DNA of 64,000 bases from Schistosoma haematobium (Eukaryota; Platyhelminthes; Trematoda; Strigeidida; Schistosomatidae). Positions within the stretch are counted from its first letter, which is position 1. Every line of letters begins with the position of its first letter. Made by a program: the position numbers and the translations under genes. The stretch is taken from positions 47,905,364 through 47,969,363 of the forward strand of contig NC_067196.1 in assembly GCF_000699445.3 (NCBI RefSeq), written 5' to 3'. This document shows positions 21,520 through 33,350 of the stretch, in pieces. The notes below the pieces were generated by a model. It had not been told where the DNA came from. It was given only the letters and a program-made list of their open reading frames with translations, and searched no databases.

Positions 21520-21735
21520 ACAAGTTCTATCGAGACCGACTATATCGTACAGGGGCTAAAACAGGTCTCGGTGTGTTGGTTATGTACCTATTAATTCTAC
21601 TTTTTCACCGGGAACACTAATTGTGAGGTCCGCTTATGCCACACGGTTGCCCAAGTCGAAGTAGATTGGACGGATCTCTGACCTATGACTTAGTGTCTAA
21701 GTTGCCTTAATCACTGAACTACGGCTCCGTTAACC
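21520..21735 (-). mobile_element. tRNA-headed SINE-like repeat (family D)
   Basis: On the minus strand, GGAGCCGTAGTTCAGTGATT near 21735 looks like a tRNA 5' end with a box A (TAGTTCAGTGATTAAGG). A box B-like GGTCAGAGATCC follows about 45 bases on. The tail shows no hammerhead. Recognised by structure only; no second copy was found in the window. Confidence 0.45.
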
Positions 21736-22300
21736 TGTTAAATGGTTTCAGAATTACATCAGGGACAAGATTTTTAGCAGTTGTTTGTTGTACGAAACTT
21801 TTAAATAACTAGTAAATTAGTTCAAAGGCTTCATTTTTGGTTCATTTCTGTTTTTGTTCACCAGTGACGTACTTAGTATTCTGTTCATGATTTTTTGAGA
21901 TTTCGGAGTGCGGTGTTCTCCAATCTTCATCAAGTACGTTTCCTTATTTGTTTATGCAGTATCGGGTCGCGTTCAAGTTGTCTCGGGATTGTCGTGAAGG
22001 ATTATTATATTACAGTTTACTATCATAACACGACTACAATAATAAATCATAATACTATGCTGTTATTTGTTTGATCGGCTTGATGACTTCGTTTAATCTT
22101 TTTTAACTGTTTCTTTCTTATCTACTACTTGGGTATGAGCTTGACACCATAGACCTGGTATTCTAGAAAGTATCCACAAATGATCCGGGGATAGAGTATG
22201 GAAAATGCTTCTCTCCTGTATTTTTTTTGGAAGTCTTAAATGAGATGGGTATACGGTTTTTCAAGTCTTATGGGTTTCAGCTCTATACAAGATACTAAAC

Positions 22301-22302
<2 letters not shown>

Positions 22303-22353
<51 letters not shown>
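22303..22353. repeat. (AT)n microsatellite
   Basis: About 51 bases of uninterrupted AT dinucleotide. Confidence 0.95.
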
Positions 22354-22360
<7 letters not shown>

Positions 22361-24489
22361 ATCTGTACGTTTAGTAATAAGTTAGATGACTGATTTATTT
22401 AATTCACCTAAAATTGGGTATAAAGATGCCGGAATTTCATGAACCACTCAAAAGGGAGTGAGGCAGAACACAAAATAGGTGAACTAGAATAGTATATAGA
22501 AGAAGACATAATTCTGTAAAAATACGACCAACAAAGACTCGCAGTTTAGAAAATTCATCACATTTTTTTGGATTATGCAGAAACACTGCAGCAGGATTGC
22601 CATTGGCTTCTATTTTGAGCCATGTCGAATAGTGTTTCAAGAATTGTGTCGAACCATATTTAGAACCTCGATTAGAGATTCTCGATGTCCCATACATCTA
22701 CTTTCCATACAACATAGCCATGTCATAAACTGACCACCTCCTCTTTTTTTCCGATCAATTCAGGGGTTATTGAATAATGCACGAAGTAGAAGCTCCTGTG
22801 ATGATATTCTTTACACATTCTCAAGCCATCGACGTCAAAGTTTCAAGATGGTGGCACTGGTAAAATTACCGTCACTGTACCGAAACACAAATCACAGGTT
22901 TGAGATCTATGGCTACGTACTTCGGAACTTTCCAGAATATCAATTACAAAGTTTATGGGGATTGGTGGGATTTACCAGTCCTACTTAATCCCACTGCTGA
23001 AATGAGACGATTAAGAGTGTAGTTATATGCTATCGTTTTCCATGAAGTGTTTGTTTACAGGGGTTTTATGATATTCTCAGGCACACCCTTCAACAAATAA
23101 TCATAAAGCATAGTCCTGTCTTGCAAATAGAAGGTGCCCCTGATATCAAGAAGCTAACTGTTAATCTGCAATAAAAGTGGTTGTGTTCTGACATTCGATG
23201 ATGTGTGTGGAAATGATCAACATACCTATAACCAGATCAAAAACTGGCGTACTCCTTGCAGATCAGTCTATATATATAGTCAAATGATTGCGTGTATGCT
23301 GGAATATTTAGATCATATTTAATAACTTAATGCTCATATGCTCATATTGCTTATCGTTTATGGCTAACACGACAACCTTAGCGACCGTCTTACATCGGAG
23401 TTATTTCTAATTAACTGTGATTACATACATGATATCACTTCTCGAATATTCCCGGATTTGACGTGTTCGGGTGTCTAGTTTCATAGTTATTTTGTGTAGT
23501 TCGTAAAGGTTCTCAGTTTGACTAGGTTGATTTACAAACATTGATCATCATTAGGACGTTATAATGAGATAAGGAAATTTTCTGTACGTTTGTAATTTCT
23601 ATGAATTTTATTTAATATTGATTTAATCTCCACTGTCCAGAAAATCAACCATTCTTGTGTTATTTAAACTGAATTAATTCTCAATTGTTTGACCTTTCCT
23701 TTTTTAGTCAAACTGTGGTTTTCAGCAGCGCAAACCTTCTAGTTAGTCAAACCAACCTAATTTTGTTTGTGGTTCATGATGTAGATTGAAGAAAAGTGAA
23801 AAATGCCACCATTGTTAATATTTTGTGCTTACTTCGGATTATATTTCCTTATGAATGTGATTTATGAATAGTTGAAAAATTAGTTTTTACTTTTGTGTAA
23901 ACATCTATAGTAAACTGGTTACTTTTTTTAAACATTAAAATTGCGATTTCGCGTTACCTTTTTCCAAATATTTGACTAAGTGACAAATTATTTTGCATCA
24001 TTACTTATACTTTCTTTATTTCCAGCTCCTTGTAAATTGAGAATAAAAGCTTTTTACGAAATAGGATATAAAATTATTTGTGCTTCAAGTTTGACTTTTA
24101 CGCTGCATAGTGTGACCTTTTTGACAAACCATATAAACTTTTACAATTTATTTAGCTACTTGTGATAGATGATCTTAAAATAATCATAGAACTAAAGTAG
24201 ACTATATCTGACTGATCCCATTAGTCAGTTCCCACCATACATTCATCTATGTTTTCTAAATACTTAATTACTTATTATACACGGCTGATTTTAAGCCTAA
24301 AAGAATAGCAGACAAGGTAATTCAGTAAGTTTATCGTTTTGGTCTGATATCTAATGCACGATAATGTTCGTGGATTCACTACATTCAGACGACAATTGAA
24401 GCGTGGATTTTTTGTTTACATTTATGCTTTTTTTAGAGTGAACAATTAAGCCTAATGGAAGTATTTGTAGGTCAGAATGAGAATTCTGA
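22354..24489. other. No recognisable gene
   Basis: AT-rich DNA with short ORFs only. Nothing supportable. Confidence 0.4.
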
Positions 24490-24560
24490 TTGCTTTGTTA
24501 CCTGAGCTGGATGGTTTAATCATAAAGCTTTTATTGTTAATATAAACTTCAGTGAGAAAT
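24490..24560 (-). mobile_element. Family C repeat fragment, truncated
   Basis: Plus-strand CTGAGCTGGATGGTTTAATC followed by AAAGCTTTTATTGTT matches the stem III and stem II side of the family C repeat at 25.98 kb. The half with the CTGATGA core is missing. Confidence 0.45.
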
Positions 24561-24845
24561 ATTATTAGAATTTCTCTACAATTTTCTCCCTACTTGTCCT
24601 GTTGACCTAGAATTTGGTTGGCTGTTGCCTATAGGTGTGTTGCCGCTGTTTACTTTGATTGTTTGGCCCTCAAAACTTGGCGTTGTATATAGTTTTTCTT
24701 GTTCGTTGCCAATGACTGATTGACAAATTTGTCTTCTAGAGTGCGATGTTGGCGATTATTAAACATGCTCGGAAGGTAGACTGCTGGTCACTTTTTGCCT
24801 GGTATTTACTAGGCCAATTCAATCATTCTATACTGGATCTAAATT

Positions 24846-25226
24846 CATGACGAACACTAGTAATACGGAAATATTTTTAATGGATTGTGGGGCATCCGTC
24901 ATATATACAGTGGAAACAACTCACCGTACAGCCCACATAGTTTTATGTTCATTTCACATGTGTAGAGCCATGTGTAGAAAGACCCGTAATCCTATATCAA
25001 AGCAGTACTTATGTCAACTTGTTCGTGAATAGTGGCAAGCTTTTATCACATTCAATGCATAATTAGTGTGCGTAGGATACGTAGATGGGTCTTTCTACAC
25101 ATGGCTCTGCACACGTGAAATGAACATAAAACTATGTGGGCTGTACGGTGAGTTGTTTCCACTGTAAATATGACGGATATTGCACAATCCATTAAAAATA
25201 TTTTCGTATTACTAGTGTTCGTTATG
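24846..25226. repeat. Foldback hairpin, two 140-nt arms
   Basis: Bases 24846-24985 match the reverse complement of 25087-25226 at roughly 90% or better by eye, including a long identical core through CAACTCACCGTACAGCCCAC. The loop is about 100 bases. A transcript would form a long hairpin. Confidence 0.9.
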
Positions 25227-25929
25227 ATTAGTTGTTGTCTGTTTTATCATCCCTATCCTTATTCACTTCACTTTGACTCTCGCGTATTGTTTTATACTAC
25301 TTAATAATATCCAGTAAATTGTTGTATTCTTAGCAATTTCTGCGCTTACGTTGTAACACAAGTTTGTCGTGTAATATCCCGAAATATTTACATATACTTA
25401 TAACATATATTGTATTTATCATTATAATTACTATGTCTCGATTGCTGTAGCAGTTATCCACAGTTTTGTGCATTTTTTTAAACGCAACGGTTTCCATATA
25501 GTTTTTTCTTGGTTCTGATTTTGCTTGTTGGTAAATTGTTACCAAGTTTAGACACAACTATCAGCTGTCTTTTGCACTATCGTATGTTGTGATTATTTTT
25601 TGTTACTGTTGCAGGAAGCTCTTTTTATTTCATATAAAAGGACGCGTTAAGCACTGCAGATACCTCACAAGTTGAGGTTTGTAACTCAATTTTGTATATT
25701 AAATAAAGAACCGCTATTTTAGACAACCCGTTGTTTTGTGAACTTCGATTTTGCACGTATCTCAGTTGGGTGACTTGGACACTTCGATAAACTTAACATG
25801 ATTTATGATCCACACCATATCTTCCTTCGTTCAGGCAAACATAATCGGGGTTCCGCACCCACAGTTATCTGTAGAAACCAACTGAAAGGGTTCATAACTA
25901 AAAACATTCGATAGGCAGAACACTTTCAC
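25227..25929. other. No recognisable gene
   Basis: AT-rich. A TTAAATAAAGAA stretch near 25700 could serve as a polyadenylation signal, but no gene ends there that I can see. Confidence 0.35.
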
Positions 25930-26045
25930 TTACTTTTCGATGAAGTTTTGTTCTCTGAGCTGAATGGTTTAGTCGTAGAGCTTTCATTGTTCTTCTGAAC
26001 GACATCATCAGCACAAACTCCAGGTAGAAGTCTACCTGAGCTACA
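25930..26045 (-). mobile_element. Family C repeat, minus copy
   Basis: Reverse complement of the repeat at 28.37-28.51 kb, about 85-90% by eye across 100 bases. Contains a hammerhead-like core (separate entry). Confidence 0.75.
25942..26021 (-). ncRNA. Hammerhead-like ribozyme motif, family C
   Basis: On the minus strand: stem I GGAGTTT pairing with AAACTTC; core CTGATGA (complement at 26005-26011); stem II GTCGTTC-AGAA-GAACAAT with one mismatch; GAAA; stem III AGCT...AGCT with a 17-nt loop; CTC cleavage triplet. One extra U lies between the core and stem II. Fold worked out by hand. Confidence 0.5.
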
Positions 26046-26072
26046 AATCTTTACCATCTCACTTTCACTTAC

Positions 26073-26660
26073 ATTCTGTTAGTGTTGCATGTCGAACCGA
26101 GGCAAATTGCTTCAGGAAAACATGTATACATTTCAATTTGCTCATAGTACTGAATTCTCCTCACTTGGTTAGCATCCCCACCATAGCATACAAGTACTTT
26201 TTCACTACGTAAGGTTGAAAGCACATAACTGAAACTCACAGCCTGGAAAACCATAGATTTCAAATTATTGACATAATGAACGGTAATGGTCTCTCCAGAA
26301 TTGTCTTCGACATATTTAACAATCTGCTCAGGGTGACTCCCAGTTTTTGTCATCCGTATAACAACTAGCAACTGATCAACATTTAATTTCATGTACCACG
26401 CATCATATGTCAGTTACTTCTCATCACAATAATGGTTGTGGATCATCTTAGATGAAGCTATTATATACCGATTGAGATCATACCTCAAACGAAACATGGC
26501 TTTGCAACCAGTAAACTTTGATCTATACATAAGTTTGTATAATAACAGTTATTCACTCTGACCATGACCCTCCGGCTTCCTTTTATGGCCAGAACAACAG
26601 ATATACACTACGTTCTGGTAGCTGATCTCTGGCTTTCCAATGTTCAGTTTGCTTTCATGC
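26073..26660 (-). pseudogene. Mutator-like (MULE/FAR1-type) transposase fragment
   Basis: One minus-strand frame with two stops (near 26543 and 26416). It shows a FAR1/WRKY-GCM1-type zinc domain (VYICCSGHKRKPEGHG, FTGCKAMFRLRYD, HNHYC) and then the start of a MULE transposase (KLNVDQLLVVIRMTKTG..., FPEAICLGSTCNTNR). MULEs normally have an aspartate in the IC-D-T-TN motif; here it is Gly-Ser, so the first DDE residue is lost. The frame ends at a canonical donor (AAT|GTAAGT, minus strand, 26073), so an intron may follow. These domains bind transposon ends and catalyse strand transfer. Family call from motifs only. Confidence 0.6.
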
Positions 26661-26718
26661 ACGTCGTGATGCGTTCAAGTCATCCAATAATGTTACATGG
26701 TATATTTTCAATAACAAA

Positions 26719-26920
26719 CCTTCCGTGATAGATCGTTAGCATCTCTGACTTGGTCCCAGGTTGTCAGGTGCCCGGGTCTCATGACCCTTTCGAAAACACT
26801 GGTGTCCTTACAGACTGGATATTCAGTGTTAGTTTGACTCGTTGATGGGATAGGGTTGTCCATAATACTGAAGAAACTAGACCGGAGATCGTTTTCTTTC
26901 ATTGCTCTTGATAACATCAT
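26719..26920 (-). pseudogene. Possible upstream exon of the Mutator-like element
   Basis: Minus-strand ORF in the same frame as the transposase fragment. It ends in WDQVRDANDLSRK just before a GTTTGT donor-like site. It may be the first exon or an N-terminal spacer. No domain recognised. Confidence 0.35.
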
Positions 26921-26929
26921 AAATGACAG

Positions 26930-28366
26930 GAACGAACATGCAGATAGAAAATCCCACGTGGCAGCAACATTTATTCTAGCTAAAAGACGCTAACTCTGTT
27001 TTCGATATCTACAAAATAATACTCAAAACAAAACGGATTAATATTTTATCATATGAGCATATAAACACGCCTGGAAGAATATACTGATTTGAGTAGTAGT
27101 AGTAGTAGCAAGAGGAGAAAACGTAACTGATTCAAAAATGTTAACGCCAAAATTTAGAGGACCATATGAATTACAGAATTTCAGCACACTGAAAGACTAA
27201 ATTTTGCAGCGACACGAAAAAGCCAGTGGGATAACAGACCTAGACAAGCCGACGGCCGTTGCTTGCAAAGATGGTTGAGATGATGATTCCCGCTTCATTC
27301 TGATTAGCCACCAAGTGGGCTGCCAAAATTGCGAATCAGATTTGAGTTCATTTCCATTCAAAAAATAGTGAATACGAAATTGAATGAAGATGATCTTAAT
27401 TATAAATAATTGTATGTTGTGTATTGTATTGTCTGGTGATTAGTCGATGATAATAATATCGCATTATTTATTTTTATTCTTATTACTATGTTATATCCTA
27501 GCGGAGGTTAAATTATAGGTAACTTTTGAGAGCTGTTAATGGACTAATATTATACATGTATTTTCATTGTATAATTATTGGGTAACTAGATTATGCTTAT
27601 TTATATTCCTCTTATCATAAGCTTTATTTTGATTTATGGACTATTCACGATTTGCTATCCTTAAGTTTTACCTAGTTTATTAATTACTCTTTCTCACTAT
27701 CACAGTCACTCTTTGGCTTAATCTTGTACACTCGTTATTTTTTATTTGTGGTATGATGTGGTCTGGTTGGCTTGTATATAAACTAGGTATGTTTGAAATA
27801 TATGATCCATATGATGGGAGTTGTTACTGACATTCTAGACTTAACAGGCAGGGCTAGGCAGTAAAAGGACCAATGAGGACACTAAGCTGCTCTTACCTGT
27901 CAATACGTCATTGGTTCGACACAGTGCTAAAATCGTACAATTATTATGGATTGGTGATTTTACCACGTCATATATTAATCAGGCACAAGTCACGACACAT
28001 TATATCGTAAAAACATGATATATTTTTATCCTTTTCTGAACTCCACTGGCTTTGAGGACCAGTTTTTTTTAAGAACTTCCATTGCTGGCAAAATACTTCT
28101 TATAGGTCAAACCGATACTGATTGATGAGTGATTGTGTATCTAATAGAAGACAACTGAAAACAGAGTTATAGTCTATACGAAGGATTAAAAGCGTCCTTC
28201 ATATATTTCACACATTACAGTTCTCAAAATATGGTAATAAAATTTATTGATCATTAAAAATTCAAGTGTCTTGTCTATTTCTTGATTTTAGAACAAGTCA
28301 CCAAAAATGTCACAAGTTCTTTACTATTCATGAACGTATTTATAAAGTAAATAATACCATTAATGA
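26930..28366. other. No recognisable gene
   Basis: AT-rich. A short GTA repeat is present near 27093-27110. Confidence 0.35.
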
Positions 28367-28510
28367 GATAGTTGAGAAGATTTGTAACTCAGGTGGATGA
28401 TTTTGACTTCTACCTGAAGTTCGTGCTGATGATATCGTTCAGAAGAACGATGAAAGCTCCACGACCAAATCATACAGCTCAGAGAACAAAACTTCATCGA
28501 AAACAAACAA
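28367..28510 (+). mobile_element. Family C repeat, plus copy
   Basis: Best-preserved member of a repeat seen inverted at 25.93-26.05 kb and as degraded copies at 24.5, 37.45 and 41.68 kb. It carries the hammerhead-like fold described in its own entry. Confidence 0.75.
28416..28495 (+). ncRNA. Hammerhead-like ribozyme motif, family C (best copy)
   Basis: Stem I GAAGTT (28416-28421) pairs with AACTTC (28490-28495) across an internal loop. Core CTGATGA at 28426-28432. Stem II ATCGTTC/GAACGAT is a perfect 7-bp hairpin with an AGAA loop (28434-28451). GAAA at 28452-28455. Stem III AGCT (28455-28458) pairs with AGCT (28476-28479) around a 17-nt loop. Predicted cut after C at 28480 (triplet CTC). 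A single unpaired U (28433) follows the core, which is unusual. Order and spacing differ from the Smα-type motifs elsewhere in the window. Activity unknown. Confidence 0.55.
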
Positions 28511-30825
28511 TGAAGTCGTACGTTATGCTGATAAGACAATCACCAAGCAGACATGACTAAATTTAAACATAATAGGAATAAGGAATTAGTTATCATGTGA
28601 AATCGTTAGTATGACACAAAAATAAATATATGTTATCTGTTGCATGAACAAATAGTATTGTTAAAGAAGCATGATTGTTAAAATCACAGGCAATATGAAG
28701 TTTTATCTTCTGAAGTGTTTAGTTATAGTCTGGATTACATGATATACTTTTGACGAGGTTGTTTAAGACATTTCAAAGAATAGATCATTTCGAGTTAATC
28801 ATTGATAGATTGAAATGAATGCTTCTGTCGATCTGTTGGCCTTACTTATTGCATGAATTCCATAAAATTAATCTCCGAAATTTCAAGTTCATGCATGTGC
28901 AGATATGGTTCGAACTCACACCCATAACTGTCTTTTCGACATAATTTGTTACTATAATATCAATAAACTTAAAATATAGTATAGAGCATTTTTTTTAGTG
29001 AAATTGTTTTGAACTGACTTCATTCAAATCAAACATTCATAATTTTAATCAACAGTAGTATTTCACTTTTAAGGAAGCTATACTAGTGAATTTCATGTTA
29101 CTTGTGGAACGTTGATTTTCTCACTATTGCTCTACTAAACAGAGTGTGTTCTACATTGCTTACTGACTTTCATTAGTTGTCCAAATAATAATAACTTGGT
29201 AAGCATTTTCTCCGTTAGGATATACCTTTTGGTAAACTAGAAATGGCTCAAATAAGTCAATTCACTTATCTCAATTATAATTTCTAAAAGTATAAATATC
29301 AAGGAATTGTACTTGTTTAGCAGTTTAAATCTGGAATCGGTCAGTAATATGAAATTGCATTATTGTCTAGTTTGTTGATGTCATGATTATCAGTGAAATA
29401 TCTGCACTAGTTTCCTATTATTTCTAAGATTAAAAAAAGTTCGAGTGGTTTCAACCCCCCTTTTAGTATTATTTCTCATTATAAGTAAGAGAGCATTGTA
29501 TTAACGTAGTTAAGGAAATGAAATTGAGCTAATAATTTTTAGTTTATACGAATCAATAATTATGGTGACAACAGTATTGAATATTAATTCACGAGGAAAT
29601 TACATAGTTTTTAATATTTTGCGTTTTGAAGACAAAATCCGAGAGGTGTGAACCATAATTCCTAGTGGGAAATAATTTATTAGATCCGATACCAGTTAAA
29701 TTCCTATCCTTTCAACAGTGGAAATATTTGTTTTAATAACAGTTTTACTACATCGGTTTATAAAAAAGCTATTCAGTATTTCAATGGATAAGGATAGTTC
29801 TGTTTTGTGTAATTTTCCCAAATTCTACGGAAAAATATTCAGTTGGTTACTTCCCGACAACCTTCCTACCTAGAGTGCAAGCTAGTTTTACATATATAAG
29901 TATATCTATTCATTATTCGTTCATATCCTACTACTTATCTGGGAGTAGGGCGAATACTTGAACATATTTCGGTGAGAAAATAAAAGTACAAACCTGATGT
30001 ATTAACATGAATAGGAACAGACACGATTTTTTTAGGAGGATCTGATCGGCATATGCCATACTTCTTCATGGGTTTAGTCAGTGACACTAGTAGTACCGTA
30101 GCGATAACGTACAAAAGTTCATTTGTATATTTAAATGAGAATTTTGACATACAGAAACATAAATTAGGCGTTGGAAGCATATCAAAATTCATTTAATTGT
30201 TGGAGTAAATAGTCACAAATTTGAGGGCAGAAAGTCTCTATCTGATGAAGATCTGTGTGTAATTTTAATATTAGCCAAGTAAGGTTAGTCTAAATAGTTC
30301 AATTTATCATTTAGAATTGACTATTAATATGTGAGCCACTTGGGATGCAGTCGTCAATTTGTGCTATTTTCACTAAAGAAGAGAGGAAATACTTAATGAG
30401 TTACGAAAGCTAACGAACTTACGTTGAGTGCACTTGTTTTTAAATTAATAGTCTTAACCTATTAAGGAAGATACAATATTTTGACAGTAATAAATTAATA
30501 CTAACATTTTTGAATTTGCTGATTAAAAACATCAATTCTAATAACATTGAAAACAAAAGTGACAATTACTACATAACAGAATTTACTGAATATTTACTGG
30601 CCTGTCGTTTACAAGTCTGATGACTCTGTAATATGTGGTGAATATTAAGTTTTCCGAGCAAATACGAACTGTCGAGAAGACTTTTTTAGAAATTGAATTA
30701 TGTAGTTGATTGTTTTTAATCAAACTGAAATGATTATTAGTACTCAGAACTGGATGATCGATTGAAATAATTACAATGATGAGCGTTAATTTGTTCTTCC
30801 AGTATACAAATAATCGTGTATTGGA
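28511..30825. other. No recognisable gene
   Basis: 2.3 kb of AT-rich DNA with short ORFs only. Confidence 0.35.
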
Positions 30826-31078
30826 TGAAGTTAGACATTAACACGATTGGATGCTGGCCCAGTGGTCTAGAGGTTAAGCGTTAGCGCACGAGTCCGACGG
30901 TTCTGTGTTCGAACCCCACGTGCGGGATCGTGGGTGCATGCTACTGAGGAGTCTCATACGGGGACGAAATGGCTGTCCGGTGTTTCCAGGTCTCCAGTAG
31001 TGGTGTAACATTGATCGATTTAAGACCTCAGTCAATACTAATAATTGTTGCATTATCCCAAAATGAGAACAATACATA
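30826..31078 (+). mobile_element. tRNA-headed hammerhead SINE-like element (family A)
   Basis: Starts GAAGTTAGACATTAACACG. It has a box A-like segment (CAGTGGTCTAGAGGTTAAG) and a box B (GTTCGAACCCC), then a hammerhead core (CTGAGGA at 30944-30950, GGGGACGAAA at 30960-30969) and a tail. This is the pol III-type, ribozyme-bearing repeat known in schistosomes (Smα-like). Stem I is poorly paired here (GCATGCTA against CGGTGTTT). Confidence 0.75.
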
Positions 31079-31919
31079 ATAACTAAATTGAATCAGTCAA
31101 ACGTAAACAATTGGTTACTTGAGGTATGTATTAATGACACTTATATAAATTGTTACTCGAAATGCAACTTTCATTTTACAAGAATTATGTTAGTGACTGA
31201 AATATATTCATCTACCTCCTAAAATTATCCCATGTAATTAATTGAAGAGAGTTGTCATTAGATACATATATTACTTATTTCCGTTGTTTCAATGTTTATA
31301 GAGTTTAGAGGGAGATTATATGTTGACTGACAATAGTTTATGCATGCAAGCTTATTTTTCTTTGAGCTGAAACAGTAAGGCACCCCAATTTTACAGGTAC
31401 AGTGAAATTATGGTGAATTTGTTCTGGGAGGATCTTCGTCATATTTTCATAAATTTTTTGATAAAATATAGTAAAAACAACAATTCTGATAAGATATAGA
31501 ATATTTAACTGACTAGCACCATTTTAAAAACGATGTTTTAATACTGTCAACTTAGACAATATAAGAAATTTTGGTTCAATCAAGGAACGGATTAGCAATG
31601 TCAACGTTTAATCAAATTTCAACTAGTATAATTCAACTCCCGTGTATTATCTGATTTAATCTGATTTTGTTAATGATTTATACCATCTGAATTATTCTTA
31701 ACATGTTTATTCTATCTGGATTTTTGAAATAAAATATAAATTACAAAAATTCATGGTATTTATTTATCATTTTGTGAATGACCTAACGAAATATTGAAAG
31801 AGATTCAATCGGCTAAAGTGAGTTTATTACAAGTGCAACTATTTGCCATCTTATTAGTGTAAAATTAATAAACTATTATTTTTTAAAGCAGAGATGGATA
31901 GTGGCTGGCAGTGGAACCC
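31079..31919. other. No recognisable gene
   Basis: AT-rich intergenic DNA. Confidence 0.35.
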
Positions 31920-32070
31920 AGCTGCTAGCCACCACCCATTTCTGTTTAAAATGCTTGTAACTTTCTAGCGATATCGAGGTGATATTCACAGGATGCATAT
32001 TATGTCAAAAGGGATCGGTCAGTTGCAGTCCGAAACATCAGTGTGAATATCCAAACAACCAATATATATG
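31920..32070 (+). mobile_element. Family B hammerhead SINE tail, ribozyme lost
   Basis: Matches the 3' tail of family B at 46.53-46.65 kb (TAATGCTTGT, ATCGAGG-GATA, AGTCC-AAACATCA). The head and the hammerhead are missing. Confidence 0.6.
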
Positions 32071-33160
32071 AATTGTTTTTATTATTTTATTTCTAATTTG
32101 AAAAATCTCTTTCTAATTATTGATCCAATCCTCATGATTTCGTCAATAATTGTTTCTGATATCACTTCATTTTATTTAGACCCTCTAATGCCTTTAGTTA
32201 TTGTAAGAAAGACTTTTTAATTATCTTACGCCATTCAAATTATAATCCACTGTTAATCTGTTAATTTTACAAGGCTTTTTGTTTGCATACAGGAAGTTTC
32301 TTCTTCTTATTATTATTATTTACACTATATAATCTAGCATTAGAAATGTAAACATAATACTCATTCATTTTGGTGAGTTGAATGACTGAAACCTTGAAAA
32401 TTGCAAACGAATGAATTGGGATATTAATTTAATAGGTATTTTATAATTTGAAAGTAATTTTTATGATTATTTGATGTCGACTGGGAAACCATTGTAAACT
32501 GGTAAGGACTAAACGGTTGGTTAGTCCTGTTTTGATAAGATCATTAAATACCTAAGACTCTATACAAGATTACAACTAACATTTTTAGGTTTCGCACTGT
32601 GCATGATAATAATGGTCCACATTCTCTACACGGTGCGTTCCCTACCCATAGTCACCAATGATTTACTTTTCTGCTCTTGATTTATTCAGCACAACTTGGA
32701 CTTCAAAAAATCCATCTTGAAACCACTCACCTAGTAAACACTTAAATATTATTTATTGAGGTATATTTGGGGATTTCTATGTATTCATCAAATACTTCTC
32801 ACCAAGGACATATATTGTGTTCTGTTTTTTCCTTGTCAAACTGGGCTATTGTAATTTACTCTACACACTTCACCATATATCTTTTGTTTTTAATGTAATT
32901 TAAAAATTACAAGTTTTCTATATTTCATTGAGTATAAACCACATATTTGTTACTCGTATTACCAATAATATGATTGAGGACCATGAACAAAATTTCAGAA
33001 ACTTCCAAGATACCTATAAGAATGTGATTTTCTCCGCTATGAAGTGTCACTGTTTTATTTGTTTTTTATCTGTTCATTAAAATGTCAAATTTTCAATTAG
33101 CCGTTTACCGTTAAACGGACAAAGTTTCGGTTAAAATAATATAAACTACTTGTTAGTACC
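32071..33160. other. No recognisable gene
   Basis: AT-rich intergenic DNA. Confidence 0.35.
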
Positions 33161-33350
33161 AGAAGGGGTTTTGTGGAAATTGTAGTAATTTCAATAGTTG
33201 ATATCATGAGTCAATTGAAGCTAAACCAACATGGAAAACCTGGGAGCACTGGACGGCCGTCTCGTTCTCAGCAATGCGCGTCCACGACCCCACCTCGCGG
33301 GATTCGGACTCAGGACCTATCAGTTTCGAGCCAATAGTAGAGGTCAAACA
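33161..33350 (-). mobile_element. Family A SINE, hammerhead broken
   Basis: Minus-strand copy with the tail (AGAAGGGGTTTTGTGGA...), GGCCGTCC-side stem III, and a degraded box B (GTCCGAATCCC). Between CTGA and GACGG the stem II region is deleted, so the ribozyme cannot form. Confidence 0.65.

Noticed and set aside
30848..30925. Possible genuine tRNA gene
   Set aside because: Boxes A and B are present, but the acceptor and other arms do not fold into a cloverleaf, and the sequence continues into a hammerhead repeat.
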